Numbered from the stretch's first letter, positions 30,579 through 40,428 are shown. The stretch: 64,000 nt of DNA from Methylobacterium sp. Leaf91 (GCF_001422815.1 NZ_LMMP01000045.1:2504-66503), one strand, 5' to 3'. Notes: generated by a model from the letters alone, not told the origin. Numbers and translations are program-made.

Positions 30579-30644
30579 GAGGGTTTCCTTGGTTCGACAG
30601 GTACCGACGAGCGGAGAGCGTGACGTTTTTCTTCCCTTCCACGA

Positions 30645-30756
30645 CCTCGTCCTGAGGCACTGCGATAGCCGCCTCGAAGGAGGGCTCCAGAACCCGCTAC
30701 GCGAGCTGGGGAGCTCCTTCGAGGCCTTCGCTGCGCTTCGGCACTTCAGGATGAGG
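30645..30756. repeat. palindromic intergenic repeat, copy B, overlapping the end of putA
   Basis: 112 bp, starting CCTCGTCCTGAGGCACTGC and ending GCACTTCAGGATGAGG, with internal CCTCGAAGGAGG and GAGGCC-CGCT-GCGCTTCGG arms in the same order as copy A at 18385-18495. The putA stop codon (complement at 30746-30748) and its last two codons lie inside the right arm. Confidence 0.8.
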
Positions 30757-33700
30757 TGGTGGGCGGGACCGTGATCGCATCGCTATCCTCGCCGAGGGTC
30801 ATGAGGGCGGCATTGCCGCCTGCCGCCGCGGTGTTGATGCTGACGCTGCGCTCCCGAAGAAGCCATTCCAACGAGTAATCGTCGGCTCCTTTCTCCAGTT
30901 CGTCCGGCGACACGGCAAGGACTGGGAGGATGGCGCCCGGCAGCGCGGCGGCTCTCCGCGTCGCCGCGAGGGTCGCATCCGCTCCGCCCTCCACCAGGAT
31001 CGCCGCGCAGCCCATCGCCTCCGCCTTGGCCGAGATGTCGATCTGGCGCCGCAGGGCGCCGGGCAGCATATCGAGCGCAGGTCGCAAGGCGGCAGGCATC
31101 TGAAGCCGGATCGCGTTGCCAGTGGCGAGGCAGGCGGCGATCTGCGCGAACAGCCCGGTCTCGCTGGCCGGAAAGCAGAGCACCGTGCCGCGCGGATGCA
31201 GGCTGTAGCGGTTGCTCTCGCCCACCGGGCCGGGCAGGCCGATGTCGAGCCCGAGGAGGCTCCGTTCGGCATAGGCGTCGCAGCGCGCCGCGTCCGTCTC
31301 GCGGCCTGCCGCCGACAGGGCGTCGCGCAGGGACGCCAGCGCCTCGGGCATGGCGGCGGGCCGCCGGACGAGGCCGGTCTTCGCTGGCGCCGAAGCCAGG
31401 AGGCGGCGGAGATAGAGCGGGCCGCCGGCCTTCGGTCCCGTCCCCGACAGGCCTTCGCCGCCGAAGGGCTGAAGGCCGACGACGGCCCCGATGAGGTTGC
31501 GGTTGACGTAGACGTTGCCTGCACGGACCCGGTCCATGAGGCGCGAGACGGTAGCGTCGATCCGGCTATGGACGCCGAAGGTCAGGCCGTAGCCGGTCCC
31601 GGCGATGGCATCGACGATCCGGCCGAGATCGTCGCGCCTGATACGCAGGACGTGGAGGATGGGGCCGAAGACCTCGCCGGACAGGTCGTCGAGACTGTCG
31701 ATGGCGATCAGGGTCGGGGAAACGAAATGGCCGGTCGCGCGGGAGGGCGGCAGCGCGACCCGATGCACGGCGTGGCCGCGCTCCCGCATCCGCGCCACAT
31801 GTTCTTCGATCGCCTCCCGCGCAGCCTCGCTGATGACCGGCCCGATATCGGTGGCGAGCCGGTCGGGATTGCCGATCGTCAGTTCCGCCATGGCGCCTTC
31901 GAGCATGGCGAGGATGCGGTCGGCGACCTCCTCCTGGAGGCAGAGCACACGGAGCGCCGAGCAGCGCTGGCCGGCGGAATTGAAGGCCGACATCACCACA
32001 TCGGCGACGACCTGCTCCGGCAGGGCGGAGGAATCGACCACCATGGCGTTCTGGCCACCCGTCTCGGCCACGAACGGAATCGGCCGTCCATCCGGTCCGA
32101 GCCGCCCGGCCAGTTCGGCCTGGATCGCCTTGGCGACATCGGTCGAGCCGGTGAAGAGCACGCCCTGGACCCGAGGATCGGCCACGAGGCGCGCGCCGAT
32201 CGCACCGTCACCCGGCAGGAGACCGAGTATGCCGTCCGGAATTCCCGCCTCGATCAGGATCTCCACGGCGAGCCCGGCCACCAGGGGCGTTTCCTCGGCC
32301 GGCTTGGCGAGGACGGCATTGCCGGCGGCGAGCGCGGCTCCGACCTGCCCGATGAAGATGGCGAGGGGGAAGTTCCAGGGGCTGATACAGGCGACGACGC
32401 CAAGGGGCGGATGAGTCGCGGGATCGAATCCCGCTGCCTGCGCTGCGTAATAGCGCAGGAAATCCACCGCCTCGCGGATCTCGCCGACGGCATCGGCGAG
32501 GGTCTTGCCGGCTTCCCGGATCAGCAACCCGAGGAACGCGTCGCGTCGCGCCTCGATCCGGTCCGCCGCCGCGTTCAGGATACCCGCCCGCCGCGATGGC
32601 GCCGTCGTCGCCCAGGCGCGGGAGGCTGATGTCGCACGCGCGATGGCGGCGTCGACGATCTCCGCCTCCGCCTCGATCACGTGGCCGACGATGTCGTTCC
32701 GGTCGGCGGGGTTGAGCACGGCGCGTTTCGTGCCGTCATACCCATCCGTCGGAACGGGCCGACACAGGCGGGGTGTCCCCGCACCCGCCCGCAGGCTCGC
32801 GCCGAGGGACGCGAGCACGTCCTCGTCGGTCAGGTCGAGGCCGCGCGCATTCAAGCGGCTCGGGCCGAAGAGATCGCGCGGCAGGGCGATCCCCGGATGG
32901 CCCGATCCCGGCGGTACGACCCGGCGGGCCAGCTCCAGCGGGTTGGCGACGAGGTCGCCGGCCGACACGGCGGGATCGGCGATCCGGTTGACGAAGGAGG
33001 AGTTTGCTCCGTTCTCCAGCAGGCGCCGGACGAGATAGGCGAGCAACGTGTCGTGCGAGCCCACCGGCGCATAGATCCGGCACGGCCGGTCGAGGATCGC
33101 GCCGCCGACCACCTCCTCGTAGAGCGCCTCGCCCATGCCGTGCAGGCACTGGAACTCGTAGTCGCCGGGCTGGAAATCTTCCCCCGCCATGGCGACGATG
33201 TCGGCGAGCGTGCGGGCATTGTGGGTCGCGAATTGCGGGAATACCGCGTCCCCGGCCGCCAGAAGCCGGCGCGCGCAGGCGAGGTACGACACATCGGTAT
33301 GGAGCTTCCGGGTGAAGACCGGGAAACCGTCGAGCCCATCGACCTGGGCGCGCTTGATCTCCGAATCCCAGTATGCGCCCTTGACGAGGCGGACCATGAG
33401 GCGGTGTCCGCTCCGCCGCGCGAGGTCGATGACGACGTCCAGCACGGGGAGCGCGCGCTTCTGATAGGCCTGTACGACGAAGCCAAGCCCGTCCCAGCCG
33501 GCAAGACGCTCGTCCGACGCCAGGGCTTCGAGGAGATCGAGGGAGAGGTCGAGCCGGTCGGCCTCCTCGGCATCGATGTTGAACCCGATATCATGGCGGC
33601 TGGCCGCGAGGGCGAGGTCCGTCAGCCTCGGCAGCAACTCGTCCATCACCCGGTCGCGCTGGGCGCGGGCATAGCGCGGGTGCAGCGCTGAGAGCTTGAC

Positions 33701-34489
33701 CGAGATGCCCGGCCCATCGAGAGGCCCGCGCCCGGCCGAGGCCACACCGATCGCCGCGATGGCGCCGGCATAATCCGCTAGATAGCGGGCGGCATCCGCT
33801 GCATTCACTGCCGCCTCGCCGAGCATGTCATAGGAATAGCGGAAGCCTTTCTCCTCCTTCGGCCGGCTGTTGCGGAGCGCTTCGGCGATGCTGCGGCCGG
33901 TGACGAACTGGCCGCCGAGCATCCGCATCGCCAGATCGACACCCATGCGGATGGCCGGCTGGCCCGCCCGACGTAGGACGCCCGTCAGCGCCGCCGTCAG
34001 GCCGGCCTCGTCCTCGACGCCGACCACCCGCCCCGTCAGCGCGAGGCTCCACGCGGCTGCACCGGCGAACAGCGAGGTGGGATGGCCGAGATGCGACCGC
34101 CAATCGCCATGTCCGATCTTGTCGCGGATGAGGGCGTCGCGGCTCGCCGTATCCGGAATGCGCAGAAGTGCTTCGGCGAGGCACATCAGGGCGACGCCTT
34201 CGGCGCTCGACAGGCTGAACTCGCGCATCAGCTGCTCGACGGGCCCGCGGGCGCCTTTCTCGCGCAAGGCCGCGACGAGGCGCCCGGCCAGATGCGTCGC
34301 CGCGGCATCCTCCGACGGACTTTGATGCACTTCCGCCATCAAGGAGGCGACGCATTGGGATTCGGAACGGCGATGGGCGGCGCGGACCCTGGCTCGGAGC
34401 GCTCCGAGCGGCGCGGCGGGACCCTCGAATTCAGAGAAAGCCAGCCTACGATCGGGCGGCAGCGGCGTCGGAGGTGGGCATTTGCTCAT
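30746..34489 (-). CDS. putA: bifunctional proline dehydrogenase / P5C dehydrogenase PutA
   Basis: 1247 residues. Oxidises proline to pyrroline-5-carboxylate (FAD) and on to glutamate (NAD). There is no N-terminal ribbon-helix-helix domain, so it is an enzyme-only PutA. Helical N-terminal arm about 25-150; PRODH barrel about 200-500 (FRYSYDMLGEAAVNAADAAR, GPGISVKLSALHPRYA, RLVKGAYWDSEIKRAQ, YAPVGSHDTLLAYLVRRLLE). The P5CDH domain is at about 570-1050, with SPWNFPLAIFIGQVGAAL, catalytic Glu in FVAETGGQNAMVVD and catalytic Cys in NSAGQRCSALRVL, then a C-terminal domain to 1247. Peripheral membrane enzyme feeding electrons to quinone. No PutP or PutR neighbour is seen. Its last residues are encoded by the palindromic repeat. 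Confidence 0.97.
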   Translation of the reverse strand: MSKCPPPTPLPPDRRLAFSEFEGPAAPLGALRARVRAAHRRSESQCVASLMAEVHQSPSEDAAATHLAGRLVAALREKGARGPVEQLMREFSLSSAEGVALMCLAEALLRIPDTASRDALIRDKIGHGDWRSHLGHPTSLFAGAAAWSLALTGRVVGVEDEAGLTAALTGVLRRAGQPAIRMGVDLAMRMLGGQFVTGRSIAEALRNSRPKEEKGFRYSYDMLGEAAVNAADAARYLADYAGAIAAIGVASAGRGPLDGPGISVKLSALHPRYARAQRDRVMDELLPRLTDLALAASRHDIGFNIDAEEADRLDLSLDLLEALASDERLAGWDGLGFVVQAYQKRALPVLDVVIDLARRSGHRLMVRLVKGAYWDSEIKRAQVDGLDGFPVFTRKLHTDVSYLACARRLLAAGDAVFPQFATHNARTLADIVAMAGEDFQPGDYEFQCLHGMGEALYEEVVGGAILDRPCRIYAPVGSHDTLLAYLVRRLLENGANSSFVNRIADPAVSAGDLVANPLELARRVVPPGSGHPGIALPRDLFGPSRLNARGLDLTDEDVLASLGASLRAGAGTPRLCRPVPTDGYDGTKRAVLNPADRNDIVGHVIEAEAEIVDAAIARATSASRAWATTAPSRRAGILNAAADRIEARRDAFLGLLIREAGKTLADAVGEIREAVDFLRYYAAQAAGFDPATHPPLGVVACISPWNFPLAIFIGQVGAALAAGNAVLAKPAEETPLVAGLAVEILIEAGIPDGILGLLPGDGAIGARLVADPRVQGVLFTGSTDVAKAIQAELAGRLGPDGRPIPFVAETGGQNAMVVDSSALPEQVVADVVMSAFNSAGQRCSALRVLCLQEEVADRILAMLEGAMAELTIGNPDRLATDIGPVISEAAREAIEEHVARMRERGHAVHRVALPPSRATGHFVSPTLIAIDSLDDLSGEVFGPILHVLRIRRDDLGRIVDAIAGTGYGLTFGVHSRIDATVSRLMDRVRAGNVYVNRNLIGAVVGLQPFGGEGLSGTGPKAGGPLYLRRLLASAPAKTGLVRRPAAMPEALASLRDALSAAGRETDAARCDAYAERSLLGLDIGLPGPVGESNRYSLHPRGTVLCFPASETGLFAQIAACLATGNAIRLQMPAALRPALDMLPGALRRQIDISAKAEAMGCAAILVEGGADATLAATRRAAALPGAILPVLAVSPDELEKGADDYSLEWLLRERSVSINTAAAGGNAALMTLGEDSDAITVPPTTSS

Positions 34490-34710
34490 GGTATGAGGCT
34501 CATGGGTCGAAGCCTTCCCGCTGCTGCCCCCGGGCGATCACCGATATCCGGCATCTCCTCGAAGGAAGATGCACCGGAATTCGCCCGTGCACACCTGTGC
34601 GGAGCGACCTTGCCGATGCAGACCAACGAGGCCGCACCTGCGTAGTTTCCGGGCGGGTCGCCGGCCCTCTCTTCCACCTCGAAATCAGCGATGCGGGAAG
34701 GAGGGACCCG

Positions 34711-35424
34711 TTACCGCGTGGCGACGCGCAGCTCCGCTTGCTGTCGATATGCGGCCTCCAGGCGCTCGGCCACGAGATGCTGCAACCGCCAGAGATGGTC
34801 GTCGAGAATGCCGGCATCCGCGCAGGCCTGTGCCGTGCGGAACAGATATTCCGCACTCGGGCCGAGATGCCCTGCGCCGGTGGCGATCCGGTCGGCGATC
34901 TCCTCCTCCGCGAGGCGCCCGGTGTAGCGGTCGCTGGCGCGGTTGACGACGAAGGTCAGGGCGGTGACCGGCCCGGCCGCGGTTTCGACGACGACCCAGC
35001 GTCCCGCATAGCCTCCGCCGCGCATCTCCCGGCGCCAGACCGGCATCAGGGTCGCGGCCGGATCCGATCCCCTCAGGCGAAACACGATTCCGCGGCAGAT
35101 GCCGCCCCGGTCGAGGGCAAGGACGAGGCCCGGCCGTTCGCGGCTCCCGCGAAACCGCCGCTGCAGCAGGCAAAAGCGCCGGTGATAGCCTCTCACCGTG
35201 CCGACGCACCGCTCGGCCACGGCGAATTCCGGCTGCCAGATCAGTGAACCGTAGCCGAACACCCAGAGCCCGTCCTCCGTCGGCCGGTGCCGGAGCATCC
35301 TGTCGAGGCCGGGCGCGAGGTCGAGATCGCTGATGAGATGCAGGGCGCTCGCATCGTCGGCGACCGAAGTCGGATGGGCACGGGCGATGAGGTCGAGGGT
35401 CAGCGAAAGGGGGCGATGCCGCAT
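34711..35424 (-). CDS. chaC: ChaC-like gamma-glutamylcyclotransferase
   Basis: About 237 residues from the ATG at 35424 (MRHRPLSLTL); a start 12 codons earlier is possible. The ChaC/GGCT fold is shown by the substrate loop LWVFGYGSLIWQPEF near 54-68, RGYHRRFCLLQRRFRGS, GLVLALDRGG and the region WRREMRGGGYAGRW containing the expected catalytic Glu, and later VVNRASDRYTG and GPSAEYLFRTAQ. Members split glutathione into 5-oxoproline and Cys-Gly in the cytosol. It is followed by putA on the same strand after 221 bases without a gene. Confidence 0.9.
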   Translation of the reverse strand: MRHRPLSLTLDLIARAHPTSVADDASALHLISDLDLAPGLDRMLRHRPTEDGLWVFGYGSLIWQPEFAVAERCVGTVRGYHRRFCLLQRRFRGSRERPGLVLALDRGGICRGIVFRLRGSDPAATLMPVWRREMRGGGYAGRWVVVETAAGPVTALTFVVNRASDRYTGRLAEEEIADRIATGAGHLGPSAEYLFRTAQACADAGILDDHLWRLQHLVAERLEAAYRQQAELRVATR

Positions 35425-35483
35425 GGTTGGTATCGGAGCATCACCGGCCGGTCGGAGCAAGCCGCCACCTTGATCGTATGCGT

Positions 35484-36281
35484 TCAGGGCGGGACGCTGC
35501 TAACCGGTACGATCAATGCGGATCGACCCCAATGTTTTCGTATTCCCAGGACGATAGCAATACCGACGGTGAAGCTTAGCAGCGTCGACACAAGGCTGAG
35601 TGGAATGACGACGAAAAGAGCGAATATCAGATAAAGAACCAGTGCCGCAGTCATAGCGCGCAACAGGATGCTGAAAGCCCAGAGAGTGTGTAGCCAGCGG
35701 CTGCGATGTGTCGGACGCCAGGTGCCCACGAATGCCAGGACTGCCGTGAGGCATCCAAGGCCCATCACTGAGCCATGGAGATACGGATGCTCCATGATGA
35801 ATGCAGACTCGCGAAACACGATCTCGCTGGGCGACGCCATGCGTGCCGCGAATCCCCAACTCTCGTTCCCCGATTCCATGCTCCACATGAAGTCGTCGCC
35901 TTCGACGCTCGCGCTCGGCAATGTCGTGTCTGCCGACCTGAACGAAGACGGATCAATCGTCAGAACCCCTGCTGTATCGTGGACGTAGCCTCGGCAGGAT
36001 CTTGGTGTGCCGTCGCAAATCAGGGAGATCAGGGAGTACTTGCCGCTGCGCGCTAACGGTCGCCCCCGGCCATCGAGAACGAGAAGACGAACAGAATCAG
36101 AAAAGAGGATTCCATCTCCGTGAAGGAGCCTGATTTCACCCTGCTCGCCATCGGGCAGCGTCAATCGCTCCGTCTGCGTCATGTAAGGGGTATGTGCCAC
36201 GGCGACGATGTTTCCCGCCGTTAGCGAGGGGACGGAGAGTAACAGCAGGATTAGAAACCGGAGGCCGTGCTTGGCTTTCAT
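35484..36281 (-). CDS. membrane protein with exported N-terminal domain, unknown function
   Basis: 265 residues. A signal sequence (LRFLILLLLSVPSLTAG) is followed by an outer domain of about 125 residues with two cysteines (LICDGTPRSCRGYV), then three or four transmembrane helices in the last 100 residues (GSVMGLGCLTAVLAFVGTW, FSILLRAMTAALVLYLIFALFVV, VSTLLSFTVGIAIVLGI). Base composition is lower in GC than its neighbours, which hints at acquisition. No family recognised. The chaC-like gene follows on the same strand. Confidence 0.6.
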   Translation of the reverse strand: MKAKHGLRFLILLLLSVPSLTAGNIVAVAHTPYMTQTERLTLPDGEQGEIRLLHGDGILFSDSVRLLVLDGRGRPLARSGKYSLISLICDGTPRSCRGYVHDTAGVLTIDPSSFRSADTTLPSASVEGDDFMWSMESGNESWGFAARMASPSEIVFRESAFIMEHPYLHGSVMGLGCLTAVLAFVGTWRPTHRSRWLHTLWAFSILLRAMTAALVLYLIFALFVVIPLSLVSTLLSFTVGIAIVLGIRKHWGRSALIVPVSSVPP

Positions 36282-36350
36282 TTCTAGATCGTTCTTTCAG
36301 GTATTTTCTCGCGTGTTACTGCATCGGCCATTGCCGGAGAACATACATCC

Positions 36351-36791
36351 TTATCTGTTCCCCAGCGCCTCCAGCTCCTTGAACGGCTCCGTCCGGTGGC
36401 CCTCGCAGACCTCCTCGACATCCTCGAGGATGCTGAGCTTGCCGGCCTCCTCCCGAATGACGACCTTGGCTTTTTCACCCTTGAGGAAGCGGCGGCCCAT
36501 CATCCTGGCGGACACACAGTAGAGCGTGCGTCCATCGTCCTGGAACGGTCCCGCGATGCGGCTATGCTCGAAACGGACCGGGATCACCGAGATCGAACCG
36601 AAGCCGCTCTGGCGAAGGGCCAGGGCAGCCACCCGCTCGCGCATGGTGAAGCTGGCAAGGGCAGCCGGAGCCGGTTCGCGTCGCCCGCATCCAGCGAGCG
36701 TGAGGGCGAGGAATGCCATCGCCGCGACAGTGACCATGGATCGCGGCAGCAACGGGCCGTTTCCGGCGATGCCATGTCGGGAGAGTACCAT
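36351..36791 (-). CDS. putative lipoprotein
   Basis: About 146 residues from the ATG at 36791; an inner ATG at 36737 is an alternative. A hydrophobic segment ends in the lipobox ALTLAGC, so it should be lipidated on that Cys. The mature domain has VAALALRQSGFGSISVIPVRF and GRTLYCVSARMMGRRFLKGEKAKVVIREE, with a second conserved-looking pair of cysteines (YCVSA, EEVCEG). I recall similar small lipoproteins in Methylobacterium but no known role. Divergent from recO. Confidence 0.65.
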   Translation of the reverse strand: MVLSRHGIAGNGPLLPRSMVTVAAMAFLALTLAGCGRREPAPAALASFTMRERVAALALRQSGFGSISVIPVRFEHSRIAGPFQDDGRTLYCVSARMMGRRFLKGEKAKVVIREEAGKLSILEDVEEVCEGHRTEPFKELEALGNR

Positions 36792-36933
36792 GCGAGGGGA
36801 GCACCTAACGGCGGACCCCGAAGCGTAGCGTTTGACACGCCCTGCGGGAATATATGGATCACCACAATCCAGCGCGTTTCTCGATGCCGTCGGCCCGTTT
36901 CCAACGCATCCGCCACGCCTTAATGAGAGGGCC

Positions 36934-37674
36934 ATGCAATGGACCGATGACGGCGTGGTGCTGGGGCTGCGCAAGCAGGGCGAGACGGGAATCGTCCTCG
37001 AAGTCATGACCGCGTGCCACGGCCGCCATCTCGGCCTCGTCCATGGGGGGCGTTCGCGGCGGATGCAGCCGGTGCTCCAGACCGGCAACCACGTTCGCCT
37101 CACCTGGCGCGCGCGTCTCGACGAGAGCCTCGGCGCCTTCGCGGTGGAACCTTTGGAATCCTCGGCGGCGCGGCTCATGGGCTCGGGGCTCGCCCTCTAC
37201 GGAGTGACCCATATGGCGGCGCTCCTGCGTCTGCTGCCCGAGCGCGATTCCCATTCCGCTCTCTACGAGGCGGCCCGCGTGCTCATCGCCCATCTCGATG
37301 ACCGGGTGATCGCCCCCCTCCTGATGGTACGGTTCGAACTCGCGATCCTGGCCGAGCTCGGCTTCGGCCTCGATCTCACCGCCTGCGCGGCCACGGGTGG
37401 CAACGATGCGCTGATCTACGTCTCGCCGAGGACCGGGCGGGCTGTCAGCGCCTCGGCCGGGGAGCCCTTCCGGGACAGGCTGCTGGCGCTGCCGGGCTTC
37501 CTTCTCGAGCGGGAGAAGGGCCGGGGCGGTTCCATCTCGCCGGACGAGAGGGATGTAGCCAATGGATTTACCTTGACGGGGTATTTCCTCGACCAGCACA
37601 TCTGGGGACCCCGCGCCATCGCCCCTCCGGCGGAGCGTGCGCGATTCGTTGCGTTGGGGAGGCAGAGCAATTAA
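36934..37674 (+). CDS. recO: DNA repair protein RecO
   Basis: 246 residues from the ATG at 36934 (MQWTDDGVVLGLRKQGETG). N-terminal OB fold (1-80: MTACHGRHLGLVHGGRSRRMQPVLQTG stretch in two halves) and the helical RecO C domain (FELAILAELGFGLDLTACAATG). The usual zinc-finger cysteines are reduced to one, as in many alphaproteobacterial RecO proteins. It loads RecA onto SSB-coated DNA with RecR and anneals strands in RecF-pathway repair. parC follows 53 bases downstream on the same strand. Confidence 0.94.
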   Translation: MQWTDDGVVLGLRKQGETGIVLEVMTACHGRHLGLVHGGRSRRMQPVLQTGNHVRLTWRARLDESLGAFAVEPLESSAARLMGSGLALYGVTHMAALLRLLPERDSHSALYEAARVLIAHLDDRVIAPLLMVRFELAILAELGFGLDLTACAATGGNDALIYVSPRTGRAVSASAGEPFRDRLLALPGFLLEREKGRGGSISPDERDVANGFTLTGYFLDQHIWGPRAIAPPAERARFVALGRQSN

Positions 37675-37727
37675 GTTCTGTTCTCGTTATGTTCTGATAT
37701 GGGCCATGTCCGGCCCGGGAGTTCGTC

Positions 37728-39980
37728 ATGGGCCAGCCCTTCGATCCACCGTCGGGATCCGACGGTATCGAGAGCGTCGAACTGAAGTCGGCGCTCGAAG
37801 AGCGCTACTTCGCCTATGCGCTTTCCACCATCATGAACCGCGCGTTGCCCGATGCCCGCGACGGCCTCAAGCCGGTGCATCGGCGCATCCTCTACGGCAT
37901 GCGGCTCCTGCGCCTGGACCCCAACACGGCGTTCAAGAAATGCGCGAAGATCGTCGGCGACGTGATGGGCGATTTCCATCCCCACGGCGACCAGGCGATC
38001 TACGATGCGCTGGTGCGCCTCTCACAGGATTTCGCGCAGCGCTATCCGCTGGTGGATGGCCAGGGCAATTTCGGCAATATCGACGGAGATGGCCCCGCCG
38101 CCTACCGCTACACCGAGGCGCGGCTGACGGAGGTGGCGCGCCTGCTCCTCGACGGGATCGACGAGGACACGGTCGATTTCCGGCCGTCCTACAATGGGGA
38201 GAAGGACGAGCCCATCGTCCTGCCGGCGGCCTTCCCGAACCTGCTCGCCAACGGCTCCCAGGGCATCGCGGTGGGCATGGCCACCTCGATCCCGCCGCAC
38301 AACGCGGCCGAACTCTGCGACGCGGCGCTCTATCTCATCGGCCATCGCGAGGCGACGTCGGCCCAGCTCCTCACCTTCGTGAAAGGGCCCGATTTTCCCA
38401 CCGGCGGCATTCTGATCGACAGTGCCGAGTCGATCGCCGAGGCCTACCGTACCGGGCGCGGCGGTTTTCGCGTGCGGGCGCGTTGGGCGAAGGAGGATAC
38501 CGGGCGCGGCACCTGGAACATCGTCGTCACCGAGATCCCCTACGGCATTCCCAAGGCACGGCTCATCGAGAAGCTGGCCGAGTTGCTGCAGGAGAAGAAG
38601 CTGCCACTGCTGGCGGACGTGCGCGACGAATCGGCGGAAGACGTCCGTGTCGTGCTGGAGCCGCGCTCGCGCAGCGTCGACCCGGTGATCCTCATGGAAT
38701 CCGTGTTCCGGCTCACCGAACTCGAAGCCCGCATTCCCCTCAACATGAACGTCCTGGTGGGCGGTCTCGTCCCGCGCGTGATCGGGCTGGCCGAGGCCCT
38801 GCGCGAATGGCTCGACCATCGCCGCGTCGTCCTCCAACGCCGCTCGCGCCACCGCCTCGGGCAGATCGAACGCCGCCTCGAAATTCTCGGCGGCCTTCTC
38901 ATCGTCTATCTCGATCTCGACGAGGTGATCCGCATCATCCGCGAGGAGGACGAGCCGAAACCGTCCCTGATGAAGCGGTTCGAACTCACCGAACTCCAGG
39001 CCAACGCCATCCTCGACACGCGCCTGCGCTCGTTGCGCAAGCTGGAGGAGATGGAGCTCAAGCGCGAACTCGATACGCTGACCAAGGAGAAGGACGGGAT
39101 CGAGGAACTGCTCGGCTCCGAAAAGATGCAATGGTCGGACATCACCAAGCAGATCCGGGCGGTGAAGAAGACCTTCGGGCCCGAGACCAAGATCGGAGCC
39201 CGTCGCACCACCCTGGAGAACCCGCCCGACACCGCAGGGATCGATTTCACGTCCGCCATGGTGGAGCGCGAGCCGATCACCGTCATCGTCTCGGCCAAGG
39301 GCTGGATCCGCGCCCTCAAGGGGCATGTGGCCGATCTGTCGGGCGTCGCCTTCAAGGGCGATGACGCGCTCAAGATCTCGTTCCTCAGCGAGACCACGGC
39401 CAAGATCCTGGTCCTGGCCTCTAACGGCAAGGTGTTCACCCTGGAAGCGGCGAAGCTTCCGGGCGGACGCGGCTTCGGTGACCCGATCCGCTTGATGGTG
39501 GATTTCGACGACGGCGCCGAGATCGTCGCCGCCCTGCCGTATCAGCCAGGTGGCAAGCTCCTGATCGCGGGCTCGGATGGGCGCGGTTTCCTGGCCCCCG
39601 CCGACGCGCTGGTGGCCAATACCCGCAAGGGCAAGGGCATCATGGGGCTCGATGAGCCGGCCCAGGCCATGCTGCTCGTGCCTGCCAGCAGCGGCGATCA
39701 TGTCGCCGTCTGCAGTGCCGACCGGCTATTGCTGGTCTTCCCGTTGTCGGAATTGCCGGAACTGTCGCGCGGCAAGGGGGTGCGCCTGCAGCGTTGCCGC
39801 CAGAGCACGCTCACCGACGCCCATGTCTTCACCCTGGCCGAGGGCCTGCCCTGGCGCGACAGTGCCGGTCAGGAGCGGCTCGCCAACGCGGCACTGCTGG
39901 AGAAGTGGATGGGCCACCGGGCCGAGGCCGGCACTCTGATGACCCGCAGCTTCCCGAAATTCGAGCGGTTCGGGAGGTAG
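37728..39980 (+). CDS. parC: DNA topoisomerase IV subunit A
   Basis: 750 residues, ParC length. The N-terminal breakage-reunion domain has the quinolone-region helix GDFHPHGDQAIYDALVRL (Gln at the usual Ser position) and catalytic Y128 in AAYRYTEARL. A long tower and coiled-coil region follows around 360-470, then a C-terminal set of beta-pinwheel blades (about 490-740: AKGWIRALKGH, SNGKVFTLEAAKLPGGRGFG, GRGFLAPADALVANTRKGKG). It decatenates daughter chromosomes with ParE, which is not in the window. No GyrA-box is seen, supporting ParC over GyrA. Confidence 0.96.
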   Translation: MGQPFDPPSGSDGIESVELKSALEERYFAYALSTIMNRALPDARDGLKPVHRRILYGMRLLRLDPNTAFKKCAKIVGDVMGDFHPHGDQAIYDALVRLSQDFAQRYPLVDGQGNFGNIDGDGPAAYRYTEARLTEVARLLLDGIDEDTVDFRPSYNGEKDEPIVLPAAFPNLLANGSQGIAVGMATSIPPHNAAELCDAALYLIGHREATSAQLLTFVKGPDFPTGGILIDSAESIAEAYRTGRGGFRVRARWAKEDTGRGTWNIVVTEIPYGIPKARLIEKLAELLQEKKLPLLADVRDESAEDVRVVLEPRSRSVDPVILMESVFRLTELEARIPLNMNVLVGGLVPRVIGLAEALREWLDHRRVVLQRRSRHRLGQIERRLEILGGLLIVYLDLDEVIRIIREEDEPKPSLMKRFELTELQANAILDTRLRSLRKLEEMELKRELDTLTKEKDGIEELLGSEKMQWSDITKQIRAVKKTFGPETKIGARRTTLENPPDTAGIDFTSAMVEREPITVIVSAKGWIRALKGHVADLSGVAFKGDDALKISFLSETTAKILVLASNGKVFTLEAAKLPGGRGFGDPIRLMVDFDDGAEIVAALPYQPGGKLLIAGSDGRGFLAPADALVANTRKGKGIMGLDEPAQAMLLVPASSGDHVAVCSADRLLLVFPLSELPELSRGKGVRLQRCRQSTLTDAHVFTLAEGLPWRDSAGQERLANAALLEKWMGHRAEAGTLMTRSFPKFERFGR

Positions 39981-40155
39981 GCGTCCGGGAGGGGCGAGAT
40001 TCTGTGGGGTCTCGGGTGTTCCGGGACCGCTCAGCGGATCCCCGGGACCAAGACCGTAGGAGCGATCTCGTAAAACGAGACGGCACCTTCGGGGAGATAG
40101 CTTCGCCTACGGGTGGCCCGGCATATTCGAAGCAGGGGCCGCCTTTTCGTAAGGC

Positions 40156-40428
40156 TCAGCGGCGGCGGAACTGGCCGCGGATCGGCGGGCGCGGACCGGA
40201 GGAACGCTCGTCCTTGTGACGGAACACGAGGCGGCCCTTCTCGAGATCGTAGGGCGACATCTCGACGGTGACACGGTCGCCCGCCAGAGTCTTGATGCGG
40301 TTCTTCTTCATCTTGCCGGCCGTGTAGGCCACGATCTCGTGGCCCTGGTCGAGCTGCACGCGGTAGCGTGCGTCCGGCAGGATCTCGATCACGAGACCGT
40401 CGAACTGCATCAACTCTTCTTTCGCCAT
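40156..40428 (-). CDS. infA: translation initiation factor IF-1
   Basis: 90 residues from the ATG at 40428 (MAKEELMQFDGLV). The S1-like OB fold spans residues 5-72 (VIEILPDARYRVQLDQGHE, GKMKKNRIKTLAGDRVTVEMSPYDLEKGR) and is unmistakable. Unlike the standard 72-residue protein it has an extra basic tail (HKDERSSGPRPPIRGQFRRR). IF-1 occupies the ribosomal A site during initiation. It converges on parC. A second, shorter IF-1 elsewhere in the genome is possible. Confidence 0.95.
   Translation of the reverse strand: MAKEELMQFDGLVIEILPDARYRVQLDQGHEIVAYTAGKMKKNRIKTLAGDRVTVEMSPYDLEKGRLVFRHKDERSSGPRPPIRGQFRRR

Noticed and set aside
36832..36856. TTGACA followed by TATATG as a recO promoter
   Set aside because: Spacer is 13 bases, too short for a sigma-70 promoter.
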